64,000 bases of DNA, taken from NCBI RefSeq assembly GCF_047345415.1, contig NZ_JBLFEP010000001.1, positions 124,001-188,000 of the forward strand, in the 5' to 3' direction. The DNA is from Maribacter_C sp947494565. GTDB lineage: Bacteria > Bacteroidota > Bacteroidia > Flavobacteriales > Flavobacteriaceae. Positions 27,434 through 36,502 of this stretch are shown here, in pieces. The stretch's first letter is position 1; every line of letters begins with the position of its first letter. Made by a program: the position numbers and the translations under genes. Under the pieces are notes generated by a model that saw only the letters and a list, made by a program, of their open reading frames with translations, was not told the origin of the DNA and ran no database searches.

Positions 27434-29371
27434 TTACTTGAGTTCATCGTAATTGGAGACCACAAAAAGTGTTCGCATATTTTGTTCATGCAAGAAATCA
27501 AGACAATACACCCCATTGGTACAATTGTTCATGATTCGCTCTTCACCATAACCCACGGCACTTCGCACGTTTGAAGACGACATTCCTCTCTTGAGTAGGT
27601 AGTCTTTTATGGCATCGGCCCGATTTTGGGAAATTCTTTTATTTGAACTATTGCTTCCCCTGCTATCGGTATGGGTCTCGATTTCGATCTGAAGTTGCGG
27701 GAATCTTGCTACCGCGTCGGCTACTTTATCCAATTCTGTCGCAATGGCGGGCGTAACATCGCTCTTATATCTTGCGAATACAAACTTTCCGATATCCAGA
27801 ACGTTCTTGCCTTCTACCTCGCTCACTAAGTCATCCAAGGCAACAATTCCCATATTGAACGACCCACCTTGTATTTCTTCCAGCTCAGCGCCGGCGTAAG
27901 TCGCCGTGAAAACGGAATGACCCGCTTTGGTACCCTGTACGGTGATTTCCTCTTGCCTTGGTATTTCTACCCTGAAATTACCATCTGTTGAAGTAAAAAG
28001 CTCTTTGAGCAACTGTCCATCTTTCCCCACTAATCGGATCTGAGCTTCGGAAATTCCTTGATTCGAAGAAAGGTTGACCACCTTACCCTTAAGTGAGAAC
28101 GTTTTTAAACCGGGTTTGTTCTTCATTACAAAGCCGTAAATATCATCTTTGCCCAAACCCCCAGGCCGATTGGACGCAAAATACCCAAGGAGACCTTTTT
28201 TCTGGTCTTCTCGCATAATCAAACCAAAATCATCAGACGAAGAATTGATCCCTGCACCGATATTGACCGGAATGCTAAAGTCATTATCTGGCTGAAAGTT
28301 CGATTTATAGATATCCATCCCCCCCAGTCCGTAAAAAACGTCGGATGAGAAATAAAGACTTCCGTCGTGTATAAAAGGAGCGATTTCATTGCCTGGTGAA
28401 TTTATCCTAGAACCGAGATTAATAGGTTCTGACATAATCTGACCATTATTGATATATACAAAATAAATATCCGTACCCCCATATCCATCGTCAAAATTAG
28501 CGGCAAAATAAAGCTTGCCATTGACATGGTCGAAAAACGGGTAGTAGAATGACGTACTCAAATCGCGCAACAAAAATCGAAAGAAACCACCGTCATATAC
28601 CATGCCGATTGCAAGCGCATTCTTCCCCTTTTCATCGAAAGAAAGTTGACCTTCTTCGGCATTGGACAGAATATAAAACAAACGTCCCATTTCCTCCGAA
28701 TAGTATGGGGTCGACTTGTGATACTTAGAATCAGGAATATCAGCAAAGGTATTGGGGTTAAGGATTCTGCCGCTCTCCGCAATCCTTGCCACATAGATAT
28801 CCAGATAAGATTCTCCAGACGGTCCGTACACCTTTTTTGATTTTTGAGATCTAGAACTGCTAAACAACAATTTGTTCTTATAAAAAGAAGGTGACAGATC
28901 AGCTTGCGCACTGTTTCCGTTTGCATTGAACAGGTCTACCTCGGTCTCCGATGGGTTGTCGGTCTCCAGAAGCTGAAAATTGAACTCGGCGTTTTCGAAT
29001 AGTTCATTGGTGAGCTGATCTCTCTTCGAATTCATAAAAGCTTTGACCCTTTCCGGTTCTGAAGTTTTGGCCAAACTCTGCAACATCATATTAAATCGAT
29101 TGGCACTAATGATACTATCTTCCTTCTTATTAATATCCAGATAGAGCTTCGTTGCCTTTTTGTAATCTCCTGTTCTGAAATAAGAATCGGCCAAGTTCAG
29201 AAGTTGATGGTTCGTAATCAATTTTCCATTGGACATATCTTTTTGATATTCCACAATGGCCTGTTTATAATTATAGCCATAAAAGGCTTTATCGCCCCTT
29301 GAGGTTATTTCCTGGGCTTGGGCGTTGCTAGCGACCGCCACAAAAAACAGTATGAATAGCTTAATTCTCAT
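27434..29371 (-). CDS. OmpA-family protein with TPR, PD40 beta-propeller and carboxypeptidase-regulatory-like domains
   Basis: A 645-residue secreted protein. Signal peptide (residues 1-19, ending Ala-Gln-Ala-Gln), TPR-like helices (~20-110), then WD40/PD40-like blades (~160-410, repeated Leu-(Tyr/Leu)-Phe-(Ala/Ser)-Ser/Asn patterns). These are followed by a carboxypeptidase-regulatory-like beta sandwich (~430-500) and a C-terminal OmpA domain (~525-640, Glu-Thr-His-Thr-Asp-Ser-Arg-Gly). This is the PorE-like architecture that anchors type IX secretion modules to peptidoglycan. It is third in an operon, 9 bp after a PorP/SprF gene, and probably works with it. Confidence 0.85.
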   Translation of the reverse strand: MRIKLFILFFVAVASNAQAQEITSRGDKAFYGYNYKQAIVEYQKDMSNGKLITNHQLLNLADSYFRTGDYKKATKLYLDINKKEDSIISANRFNMMLQSLAKTSEPERVKAFMNSKRDQLTNELFENAEFNFQLLETDNPSETEVDLFNANGNSAQADLSPSFYKNKLLFSSSRSQKSKKVYGPSGESYLDIYVARIAESGRILNPNTFADIPDSKYHKSTPYYSEEMGRLFYILSNAEEGQLSFDEKGKNALAIGMVYDGGFFRFLLRDLSTSFYYPFFDHVNGKLYFAANFDDGYGGTDIYFVYINNGQIMSEPINLGSRINSPGNEIAPFIHDGSLYFSSDVFYGLGGMDIYKSNFQPDNDFSIPVNIGAGINSSSDDFGLIMREDQKKGLLGYFASNRPGGLGKDDIYGFVMKNKPGLKTFSLKGKVVNLSSNQGISEAQIRLVGKDGQLLKELFTSTDGNFRVEIPRQEEITVQGTKAGHSVFTATYAGAELEEIQGGSFNMGIVALDDLVSEVEGKNVLDIGKFVFARYKSDVTPAIATELDKVADAVARFPQLQIEIETHTDSRGSNSSNKRISQNRADAIKDYLLKRGMSSSNVRSAVGYGEERIMNNCTNGVYCLDFLHEQNMRTLFVVSNYDELK

Positions 29372-29380
29372 GTTGTCTTG

Positions 29381-30388
29381 TTAGAAGAATCTAGGTGTAT
29401 CTATTTGTTTTGGTTTGCCTTTCAACTTCTGGTTTTTAATACCGGTACTCGCTCCACCTTCTCGACCTCCCAAATAAAATTTAAGGATGACCTCATGCGA
29501 ACCACTATTGAACTCCCCCAACGCATTGGTATTATAGTCGTAGGCGTATCCGATAAAAGTACCGCTACCGATTTGAAAACCGGCTAGACCGCTAAAGGCA
29601 TTATCTACTCTATAAGAGACCCCAGCAGTGAATCTTTCATTGAACAAAAAATTAGCGGATATATTGGTATTCAGTGGGGAACCATTAATATAATTCAACA
29701 AGAAGGCCGGTTTGAACTTGAGCGTTTCAGAAAGGTCAAAAACATAACCGCCGATAAAATTGAACTGTACATTGTCTTCAACAATAGTCGCTACATCATC
29801 ATTATAAATACCATCGGTCAAAAAATTGGGTATCGATGCGCCCAAATACCAAGTATCTTCCCCATACAAAAAGAGGCCTGCACCTATTGTCGGATAAAAT
29901 CGATTTATTTTCTCTCTATCTAGTATCGGTTCTCCAGGATTCTCAAAGGTACCCTTTGCAAAATCGACATTCAGAAAAGAGCCACCCACATCCATACCAA
30001 AAGATAGTTTTGTATTTTCGGAAACATTGAATTGATAGGAATAGGCCAAATCAACATAGGTTTGGGTAGATGGGCCTATTTGGTCACTGACCACATTGAA
30101 TCCCATACCCATTTTTTCATTTGAAAAAGGCAGGTTGGTTCCCACTCTTATGGTTCTCGGCGCACCGGGAACGCTTACCCACTGCGCTCTGTACAATGCC
30201 ATAATCTCCGGTGTTTCGGTGGTGCCCACATAGCCAGGATTAAAGCTTCCGATATTGTACATGTATTGCGTATACTGAGGTTCTTTTTGGGCCTTTGCCA
30301 AAAAGATACCGCTACAAAGAAATAATAGCGTCAAGCAACTTTTAAAAGGCAGTTTCGAGTATGTATGGTACGTCATTCCGAGTATCAT
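29381..30388 (-). CDS. PorP/SprF-family type IX secretion membrane protein
   Basis: A 335-residue outer-membrane beta-barrel with a signal peptide (to about residue 33, ending Ala-Lys-Ala-Gln) and the family opening Tyr-Thr-Gln-Tyr-Met-Tyr-Asn-Ile-Gly-Ser-Phe-Asn-Pro-Gly-Tyr. Such proteins partner a particular type IX secreted protein and help its export or attachment. Its ATG overlaps the TGA of the upstream sorting-domain protein gene by 4 bp (ATGA), which indicates translational coupling and supports the first Met as the start. The upstream product is the obvious client. Confidence 0.88.
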   Translation of the reverse strand: MILGMTYHTYSKLPFKSCLTLLFLCSGIFLAKAQKEPQYTQYMYNIGSFNPGYVGTTETPEIMALYRAQWVSVPGAPRTIRVGTNLPFSNEKMGMGFNVVSDQIGPSTQTYVDLAYSYQFNVSENTKLSFGMDVGGSFLNVDFAKGTFENPGEPILDREKINRFYPTIGAGLFLYGEDTWYLGASIPNFLTDGIYNDDVATIVEDNVQFNFIGGYVFDLSETLKFKPAFLLNYINGSPLNTNISANFLFNERFTAGVSYRVDNAFSGLAGFQIGSGTFIGYAYDYNTNALGEFNSGSHEVILKFYLGGREGGASTGIKNQKLKGKPKQIDTPRFF

Positions 30389-33300
30389 CTTATCAGCTGT
30401 ATCCAGCCTTTTTTTGGTTCAGGACCATTTCCTAAATCAATGCTCATAATATAAAAATAAGTACCCCCTGGCGCGTCTTTTCCTTTCCATGAACCATCCC
30501 AAACTTCGCTATCGGTCTTCGAATTCGCCTCATAGACCAGATTGCCGTACCTATTGAAAATTTGAACATTATACAAAATGTCCACCTCTTGATTGGTATC
30601 ACTATCGGTTCTATTTACCTTCAACACATCATTGGTACCGTCCCCGTTCGGCGAAAATTGATTGAATAGAAAGCCTACATCAGCAGGTGTCGGTAGACTT
30701 ACGTTCACTTCTACGGTAGCTTCATTATTTTCAGGATTGCCATCAGCGGGTGAAGATCTGCGAATTCGGGCCATATTCGTAAATCGACCTTCCGAGGGTA
30801 CACTGACCCGTATTTGCAGAGTGACCTCTTGCCCTTTCGCCAAACTTTCAATGGACCATATACCCGTAGCAACATCATAATCACCAAACTCGGCTGTATA
30901 ATCGATGTAGACAAAACCACTGTCTTCAGCGATAATATCCTCTACCTCAATATTGGTGACCGGTAATTCATCAATAGAGGCGTTGGTGATTTTTATTGAA
31001 AAAATAACTTCGTCATTGACCAATGGATTGGTACTGACGGCAGTTTTTTCAAGTATCAAATCGATTCCTTCTGGCAATACTATCGGCAGTGTTACCGTCG
31101 ATTCATTATTCGCCAGGGTTTCGTCCATAGGAAAAGAATCGAGCAGCTCAGCCGTGTTCACATACGTACCTCCTTCTAATATCAGGGCGGTTATTTCCAA
31201 GACCGCTTCTTCGGAAGGTAAAATTTCAAGTATTTGCCACTCCCCTGTTAAAGGGTCGTAATCCTCAATTGGGGCTGCATGGGACACATATTCGAACCCA
31301 CTCTCTAAAAGGTCACCTATAATAATGCTTCTTGCTTTTCGAACGGCATCGGTGTTCCGCACGGTAATCGTAAAGACCACCGTATCTCCGATTTGCGCAT
31401 CGATATTATCCACTTCTTTTACAACTTCAAGATCAATCGGCGAAGGGTTGCAATTAGGATGATCAGGATTCGGATCACAGGGGTCCAAAGGATCCGTTTC
31501 ATCGGCGATTTCCTGGCTATCAGGAATATCATCACCGTCACTATCACATACGCCGTTCAGTGTATTTGGGATACACGGATTGGTATTTGCAGGATCTAAC
31601 TGATCCACGACACCATCCATGTCGGTATCAAGAATATTCGAATCAAGGGCATCGATAATTCCATCTTCGTCCTCATCTAATGGATTCTCTATATCACCAC
31701 CTACTTCTTCAAGATCACCAATACCATCTCCATCCGTATCGGGATTGTTAGGATCAGTACCTAGAGTTGCTTCAGGGCCATCGAAAAGTCCGTCCAAATC
31801 GGAGTCTACATCACAGTCGTTCACCGAAATCGTAATGACCGATGATTCATTCACACAAGGCGCTTGAGCCCCCGTGGTCGTGAAAGTAAACACATAGTCA
31901 CCATCGGCCCTATCCTCAAAGTCGATAATGTTGTTCGAGGCCACTGCTACACTCTCCCCCGTCGGTCCACTTGTAAATACCCAAATTCCAATATCTTCAC
32001 CAACAATCAAATCGTCTAGATCCAAAATAGTCGGACCATTGCTGGGATCACTACAGGCGGAAGCATTACCGCCATTCTGGGGAATTCCCGCGGAAGGTTG
32101 CGGAATTACGGTTGCCACTACGGCCACTCGCTCAGATTGGCAATCGTTTAAGGTCGCCTCTACCCAAAAGGTCGTTGTTTGGGATACGTTGGTGCTAAAA
32201 TTCGGGCCTGAAGCCAAAATAATATCGCTAGTCTCGCTTGCAAACCAATTGATGGTCGCATTTAAGGAAACCGCTGCAGTCAAACTAACGGAACCAGGGC
32301 CACATCTTGCCTCACCATTTGTAGCGGTAACCGCCGGAACCTGCTTAGAAGAGATTCGCAACGTCGCGGTAGGAGGAGTAAGACATCCACTGGAAACATC
32401 TAAATAAAATCCATAATAGGTACCGGGCAATGGGTTTTCCTCTACACTAGAGGGTACGATGCTATTGAGCGGATCCGCTTCGTTAGTGGCCCACTTTAAA
32501 GGAAGGTTGCCCGGCGCGGGGCTCGTATTCGGGGCAAAGTCGTTCAGTCTCAAATCGTCAGGTATAGGGCCACAAAAAATACTCTGGAGATCTTCGTCCA
32601 AATCAGGCGCAGGAATATCGGCACACAAATCACAATCTTTCACCACGATTGAAATGGTCGTGGACGCGTTTGAACAGGCTCCTTGTGCTCCGGTAGTCGT
32701 ATAGGTGAATTCGTAGGTGCCCTCCTGTACATTATCAAAATTAACCACATTAGCCCCTGAAATAGCAACTGGCTGTGGATTACTATTTTCCGCAGCCCAA
32801 TTTCCCGCTGCCTCACCCGTAATCAGATTATCCAAATCAACCGAACGCGGCGTAAACTGATTGGAAGCATTGTTGCAATACTCGTCGATATTCGCAACTG
32901 CCGTACCTGCTGAAGGAGTTGCATTTATGGTAATCACCAAAGGGTCTGAGGGATCACTCGTACAAAAAGTTGCACCCGCACCTGCCACGTAAAAGGCATA
33001 ATAAGTACCTGCCGCTGCTGCAGTTACCCCAGTACCAGAAAGCAGTTGCCCCTCCGTTGGGTTGACCAAGGTACTCCATCTTAAGGTGAAACCAGGTAAT
33101 ATATCAACGTACGTATTCAAATTAACACCTGTTACATCGCAAAGGGAAGTTGGCGTAGCATTGAACTCAGGTTCATCATCGCCTACGCCACAATCATTGT
33201 CTTTAATGACGGCCGAACCTATATTGGGACTGCCAACATCGAACAAGGCATCATTACTCGGGGTACCTAGGGTAATGGTTACTTCTTCATCATCCTCTAC

Positions 33301-34041
33301 CTCTGAATCATCTTCTGGCAGAATTCGAATGGTCAATGATGTGGTTCCAGCCGGGAAAGTTAGTGGAGACCCCCCAACAATCGTATAATCAGGAGCTCCT
33401 CCTGGATCATCACCTCCGATGATGTAGGGTAAGGTAACATCGGTTCCTGTAGCATTTTCCTTGTCTAGGTCTACTCGAAATTCAGCCTCTCCAACAGCGG
33501 TCAACGGGTCTTCCTCTGCGGCATCACCGTCTACGGTAGTTATAGTGAATGTGCCAATGTCCTCACTTTCTATGGTTGCCGTGGCACTCTGACCTAATAT
33601 GGGTGTAAAATTAAAATTATCGGTGGTAAAGCTTATCAGAGTGATAATAACTGTTTCCGGCAATTCAACTAAGTCATCATCGACGATGCCAGAGAGTATG
33701 ATATCCGCGGTATTTGTAATCGGGCCAGGAATCGTAACACTACCATTAAGCAGGTTGAGCGAACCCGTCAACGCCGTAAAATCATCGACTGGTGAAGCAG
33801 TACCGCTAACTGTATAATTAACAATTATTCCTGGGGAAAGACCAGCAGGCCTAGCAACGGTAAAAGAAGCCGTATTCGGTAAGGTTGGCGCAGTAGTCTC
33901 CTCGGCAACAGCATCCGTGGCAACAATTGTTATTTGGCCCCGCGCGACCAAACCAATCAGAAAAAATGCCGCTATGGTAAACCTCTTCAAATACTTGAAT
34001 AGGTCCGTAGACTTTTTAGATTGTCCTCTTTTCAATTTCAT
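30385..34041 (-). CDS. Giant surface protein with Calx-beta, DUF11 and T9SS type B sorting domain
   Basis: A 1,218-residue secreted protein with a signal peptide (~20-36). Two Calx-beta-like domains (~40-285) precede several Cys-containing immunoglobulin-like segments (~290-740). An Asp-rich thrombospondin-type-3/calcium-binding stretch (~745-860) and two DUF11 repeats (~865-1115) follow. The C-terminal ~90 residues are the gliding-type sorting domain: Phe-Ser-Pro-Asn-Gly-Asp-Gly-Thr-Asn-Asp, Ile-Phe-Asn-Arg-Tyr-Gly and Gly-Thr-Tyr-Phe-Tyr-Ile. The type IX system would export it across the outer membrane, probably as an adhesin. It is followed by its likely PorP/SprF and OmpA partners. Confidence 0.87.
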   Translation of the reverse strand: MKLKRGQSKKSTDLFKYLKRFTIAAFFLIGLVARGQITIVATDAVAEETTAPTLPNTASFTVARPAGLSPGIIVNYTVSGTASPVDDFTALTGSLNLLNGSVTIPGPITNTADIILSGIVDDDLVELPETVIITLISFTTDNFNFTPILGQSATATIESEDIGTFTITTVDGDAAEEDPLTAVGEAEFRVDLDKENATGTDVTLPYIIGGDDPGGAPDYTIVGGSPLTFPAGTTSLTIRILPEDDSEVEDDEEVTITLGTPSNDALFDVGSPNIGSAVIKDNDCGVGDDEPEFNATPTSLCDVTGVNLNTYVDILPGFTLRWSTLVNPTEGQLLSGTGVTAAAAGTYYAFYVAGAGATFCTSDPSDPLVITINATPSAGTAVANIDEYCNNASNQFTPRSVDLDNLITGEAAGNWAAENSNPQPVAISGANVVNFDNVQEGTYEFTYTTTGAQGACSNASTTISIVVKDCDLCADIPAPDLDEDLQSIFCGPIPDDLRLNDFAPNTSPAPGNLPLKWATNEADPLNSIVPSSVEENPLPGTYYGFYLDVSSGCLTPPTATLRISSKQVPAVTATNGEARCGPGSVSLTAAVSLNATINWFASETSDIILASGPNFSTNVSQTTTFWVEATLNDCQSERVAVVATVIPQPSAGIPQNGGNASACSDPSNGPTILDLDDLIVGEDIGIWVFTSGPTGESVAVASNNIIDFEDRADGDYVFTFTTTGAQAPCVNESSVITISVNDCDVDSDLDGLFDGPEATLGTDPNNPDTDGDGIGDLEEVGGDIENPLDEDEDGIIDALDSNILDTDMDGVVDQLDPANTNPCIPNTLNGVCDSDGDDIPDSQEIADETDPLDPCDPNPDHPNCNPSPIDLEVVKEVDNIDAQIGDTVVFTITVRNTDAVRKARSIIIGDLLESGFEYVSHAAPIEDYDPLTGEWQILEILPSEEAVLEITALILEGGTYVNTAELLDSFPMDETLANNESTVTLPIVLPEGIDLILEKTAVSTNPLVNDEVIFSIKITNASIDELPVTNIEVEDIIAEDSGFVYIDYTAEFGDYDVATGIWSIESLAKGQEVTLQIRVSVPSEGRFTNMARIRRSSPADGNPENNEATVEVNVSLPTPADVGFLFNQFSPNGDGTNDVLKVNRTDSDTNQEVDILYNVQIFNRYGNLVYEANSKTDSEVWDGSWKGKDAPGGTYFYIMSIDLGNGPEPKKGWIQLIR

Positions 34042-34204
34042 ACGCTGTGCAATGAATGCAAAAAATTCACTTTACAGCACGAGTAGATATTATATACGGG
34101 CAAAATTTGGGAATCAATATTACTAAAAAAAACGCCTATTACCTTAAATAAAGGTTCAAACATGGGTTTACTAGATGAAATACCGTTTATGTCGTCAAAG
34201 GTAC

Positions 34205-35089
34205 TTACGTAAGAATCGCCGAGGTAGTTTCCATGTCTCGGTTTATTTTTTTGACCAAGCCTTGTAAAACCTTTCCAGGGCCGACTTCAGTGAAGTGATT
34301 GGCGCCATCTTTTATCATGTTTTGAACACTTTGTGTCCATTTTACAGGAGCGGTTAACTGTGAAATCAGATTTTTTTTGATTTCATCGGAATCACTTATG
34401 GCATAGGTGGTCACATTCTGGTAAATTGGACAAGTAGCGGTATTGAAACTGGTTTTCTCAATAGCGGTGGCCAACTCTTCTCGTGCGGGTTCCATTAGGG
34501 GCGAATGAAATGCCCCTCCGACGGGAAGGACCAACGCTCTTCGCGCCCCTGCTTCCTTCATTCGCTCACACGCGGTCTCGATCGCCGAAACTTCTCCGGA
34601 AATGACCAGTTGTCCGGGACAATTATAATTTGCCGCGACTACAATACCGGGCGTAGCCTTGCAAATCTCCTCGACGCGTTCATCGTCCAAGCCCAATACC
34701 GCTGCCATCGCACTTGGCTGCAGCTCACAGGCTTTTTGCATCGCCAAAGCCCTTTGGGACACCAGCTTTAAGCCATCTTCAAAATTCAATACCCCATTGG
34801 CCACGAGTGCTGAAAACTCACCCAAGGAATGTCCTGCCACCATATCAGGCTTGAAATTTTCACCCATGACCGCACTTAAAACCACGGAATGCAAAAATAT
34901 GGCAGGTTGGGTGACTTTGGTTTCCTTTAGTTCTTCAGGAGTACCCTCAAACATAATATCGGTGATGGTAAAACCTAGAATCTCGTTAGCGTCCTCAAAC
35001 ATTTCCTGCGCCTTTGGGTACTTTTCGTATAGGTCTAAGCCCATGCCTACAAATTGGGCGCCTTGACCTGGAAATATATATGCGTTCAT
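34205..35089 (-). CDS. fabD: Malonyl-CoA:ACP transacylase FabD
   Basis: A 294-residue cytoplasmic enzyme that loads malonate onto acyl carrier protein for fatty acid synthesis. It opens with Phe-Pro-Gly-Gln-Gly-Ala-Gln. The nucleophile elbow is Gly-His-Ser88-Leu-Gly-Glu and the catalytic His195 is in Gly-Ala-Phe-His-Ser-Pro-Leu-Met. The start at 35089 gives the standard short N-terminus. The gene stands apart from other fab genes, 141 bp downstream of the gamma carbonic anhydrase gene on the same strand, with its own TATTTTTG box. Confidence 0.95.
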   Translation of the reverse strand: MNAYIFPGQGAQFVGMGLDLYEKYPKAQEMFEDANEILGFTITDIMFEGTPEELKETKVTQPAIFLHSVVLSAVMGENFKPDMVAGHSLGEFSALVANGVLNFEDGLKLVSQRALAMQKACELQPSAMAAVLGLDDERVEEICKATPGIVVAANYNCPGQLVISGEVSAIETACERMKEAGARRALVLPVGGAFHSPLMEPAREELATAIEKTSFNTATCPIYQNVTTYAISDSDEIKKNLISQLTAPVKWTQSVQNMIKDGANHFTEVGPGKVLQGLVKKINRDMETTSAILT

Positions 35090-35107
35090 ATGTGTTGTTT
35101 TGAGCGG

Positions 35108-35115
35108 CAAAAATA
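35108..35115 (-). promoter_or_regulatory. Candidate -7 box TATTTTTG for fabD
   Basis: The minus strand reads TATTTTTG, an exact TAnnTTTG match, 18 nt before the fabD start codon. No TTG lies at the expected -33 distance. Confidence 0.42.
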
Positions 35116-35230
35116 AGGAATAAAAATGGCTTGAATCCTACGAAATCAAAGGATTCAGATTTCCTATTAAAGTTGTACGAATTCGTTAATCTCTTAACAT
35201 TTGAAGGGGCAAAAACCCTACTCTATTGGC

Positions 35231-35749
35231 TTATTGATCCTCTTTAAACCAACTCGAATATTTAACATAATTATCGGCAATCCGATCAATCTCGCCCGAG
35301 CTGAGTTCGGGACTGATATCTTTGATTTTTTTTGCGGGTGTTCCGGCGAAGATACTTCCGGCTGGCACGTGGGTGCCCTTAGTGACTACAGCCCCAGCGG
35401 CGATGATACTATTACTTTCAACAATACAGTCATCCATAACAATGCTACCCATGCCGATCAACACATTATCTTTAATCGTGCACCCATGTACTATGGCATT
35501 ATGGCCTATCGAAACGTTATTACCGATGGTAGTGGGTGATTTCAGGTACGTACAATGGACCACTGCACCATCTTGTACATTTACTTTATCACCCAACTTA
35601 ATAAAATGCACATCGCCCCGTAAAACGGCATTGAACCATATACTGCACTGCTTTCCCATGCTCACATCGCCTACAATGGTCGCATTTTCAGCGATATAGC
35701 AGTCCTCCCCTATTATCGGGGTCTTTCCATTTACCGTCTTAACAATCAT
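35231..35749 (-). CDS. Gamma carbonic anhydrase-family (YrdA/PaaY-like) protein
   Basis: A 172-residue left-handed beta-helix protein made of hexapeptide repeats (for example Ile-Ala-Glu-Asn-Ala-Thr, Ile-Gly-Asn-Asn-Val-Ser, Val-Leu-Ile-Gly-Met-Gly). The metal-site pattern of the family is present: Arg-Gly-Asp-Val, His in Val-Val-His-Cys, and Gly-His-Asn-Ala-Ile-Val-His-Gly. It forms trimers with a metal bound between subunits; carbonic anhydrase or thioesterase-like activity is known in relatives. It lies 21 bp downstream of the response regulator gene and may be cotranscribed. Confidence 0.9.
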   Translation of the reverse strand: MIVKTVNGKTPIIGEDCYIAENATIVGDVSMGKQCSIWFNAVLRGDVHFIKLGDKVNVQDGAVVHCTYLKSPTTIGNNVSIGHNAIVHGCTIKDNVLIGMGSIVMDDCIVESNSIIAAGAVVTKGTHVPAGSIFAGTPAKKIKDISPELSSGEIDRIADNYVKYSSWFKEDQ

Positions 35750-35770
35750 ATCATCTCTTTTATGAATACT

Positions 35771-36499
35771 CTAAAAATAGGCAAGTAATTCTTTTTTCTT
35801 GGATGCGGAGACCAATAACTCTTTCCCGTTTGAAACGATCACACTGCCTCCTTTCCCCTTTTTGTACTTGACCACCTCATTGACATTGACCAAATACGAT
35901 TTATGGATTCTAGCAAAGGGAAATTCTGAAAGTGCCTCCTCAAAATACTTTAGGGTCTTGCTCACCAATATCTTTTTTTGTTCCAGGTGGATTTCAGTGT
36001 AATTGTCATCCGCTTTGCAGAACACAATATCGGCGACGTCCAAAATTTGAAATCCATCTTGTTGCGGTAATGTAATTTTGCCGGCGACTTGTTTTAACTT
36101 GGGTTTTAATACCTGATCCTCAAGCGCATCCTCTTTTTGTCGGATCTCTTTTACGTAGGCCACTGCCTTGATCAATTCATCAATATTTATGGGCTTCATC
36201 AAATAATACGCCGCGTGATTGTTAAGGGCATCGATGGCGTAATGGTCGTAGGCGGTGACAAAAACCGTTTCGAATGTGCGATCGGGCAGTTGGTCAAGAA
36301 AATCGAAACCGGTTCCAAAGGGCATCTCAACATCCAAAAAAACCAAATCTAGATCGGTACCGGACACAAGCTTTTGCGCCTCCTCAATTGACGCAGCTTC
36401 TCCGATCAACGCTACCTCCGGACAATACTTCGTCAAATAGTTGCGTAATATCTCTCTACTATTCGCCTCGTCTTCAACTATAATCGCTTTAAGTGCCAT
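35771..36499 (-). CDS. LytTR-type response regulator
   Basis: A 242-residue cytoplasmic regulator. The receiver domain (residues 1-120) has Glu-Asp-Glu near the start and the phosphorylation site Asp56 in Leu-Val-Phe-Leu-Asp-Val-Glu-Met-Pro. A LytTR DNA-binding domain follows (~140-242, with Phe-Ala-Arg-Ile-His-Lys-Ser-Tyr-Leu-Val-Asn). It starts three bases after the histidine kinase gene ends, so the two are a cognate pair. No target operator could be recognised in the window. Confidence 0.93.
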   Translation of the reverse strand: MALKAIIVEDEANSREILRNYLTKYCPEVALIGEAASIEEAQKLVSGTDLDLVFLDVEMPFGTGFDFLDQLPDRTFETVFVTAYDHYAIDALNNHAAYYLMKPINIDELIKAVAYVKEIRQKEDALEDQVLKPKLKQVAGKITLPQQDGFQILDVADIVFCKADDNYTEIHLEQKKILVSKTLKYFEEALSEFPFARIHKSYLVNVNEVVKYKKGKGGSVIVSNGKELLVSASKKKELLAYF

Positions 36500-36502
36500 A
36501 CA

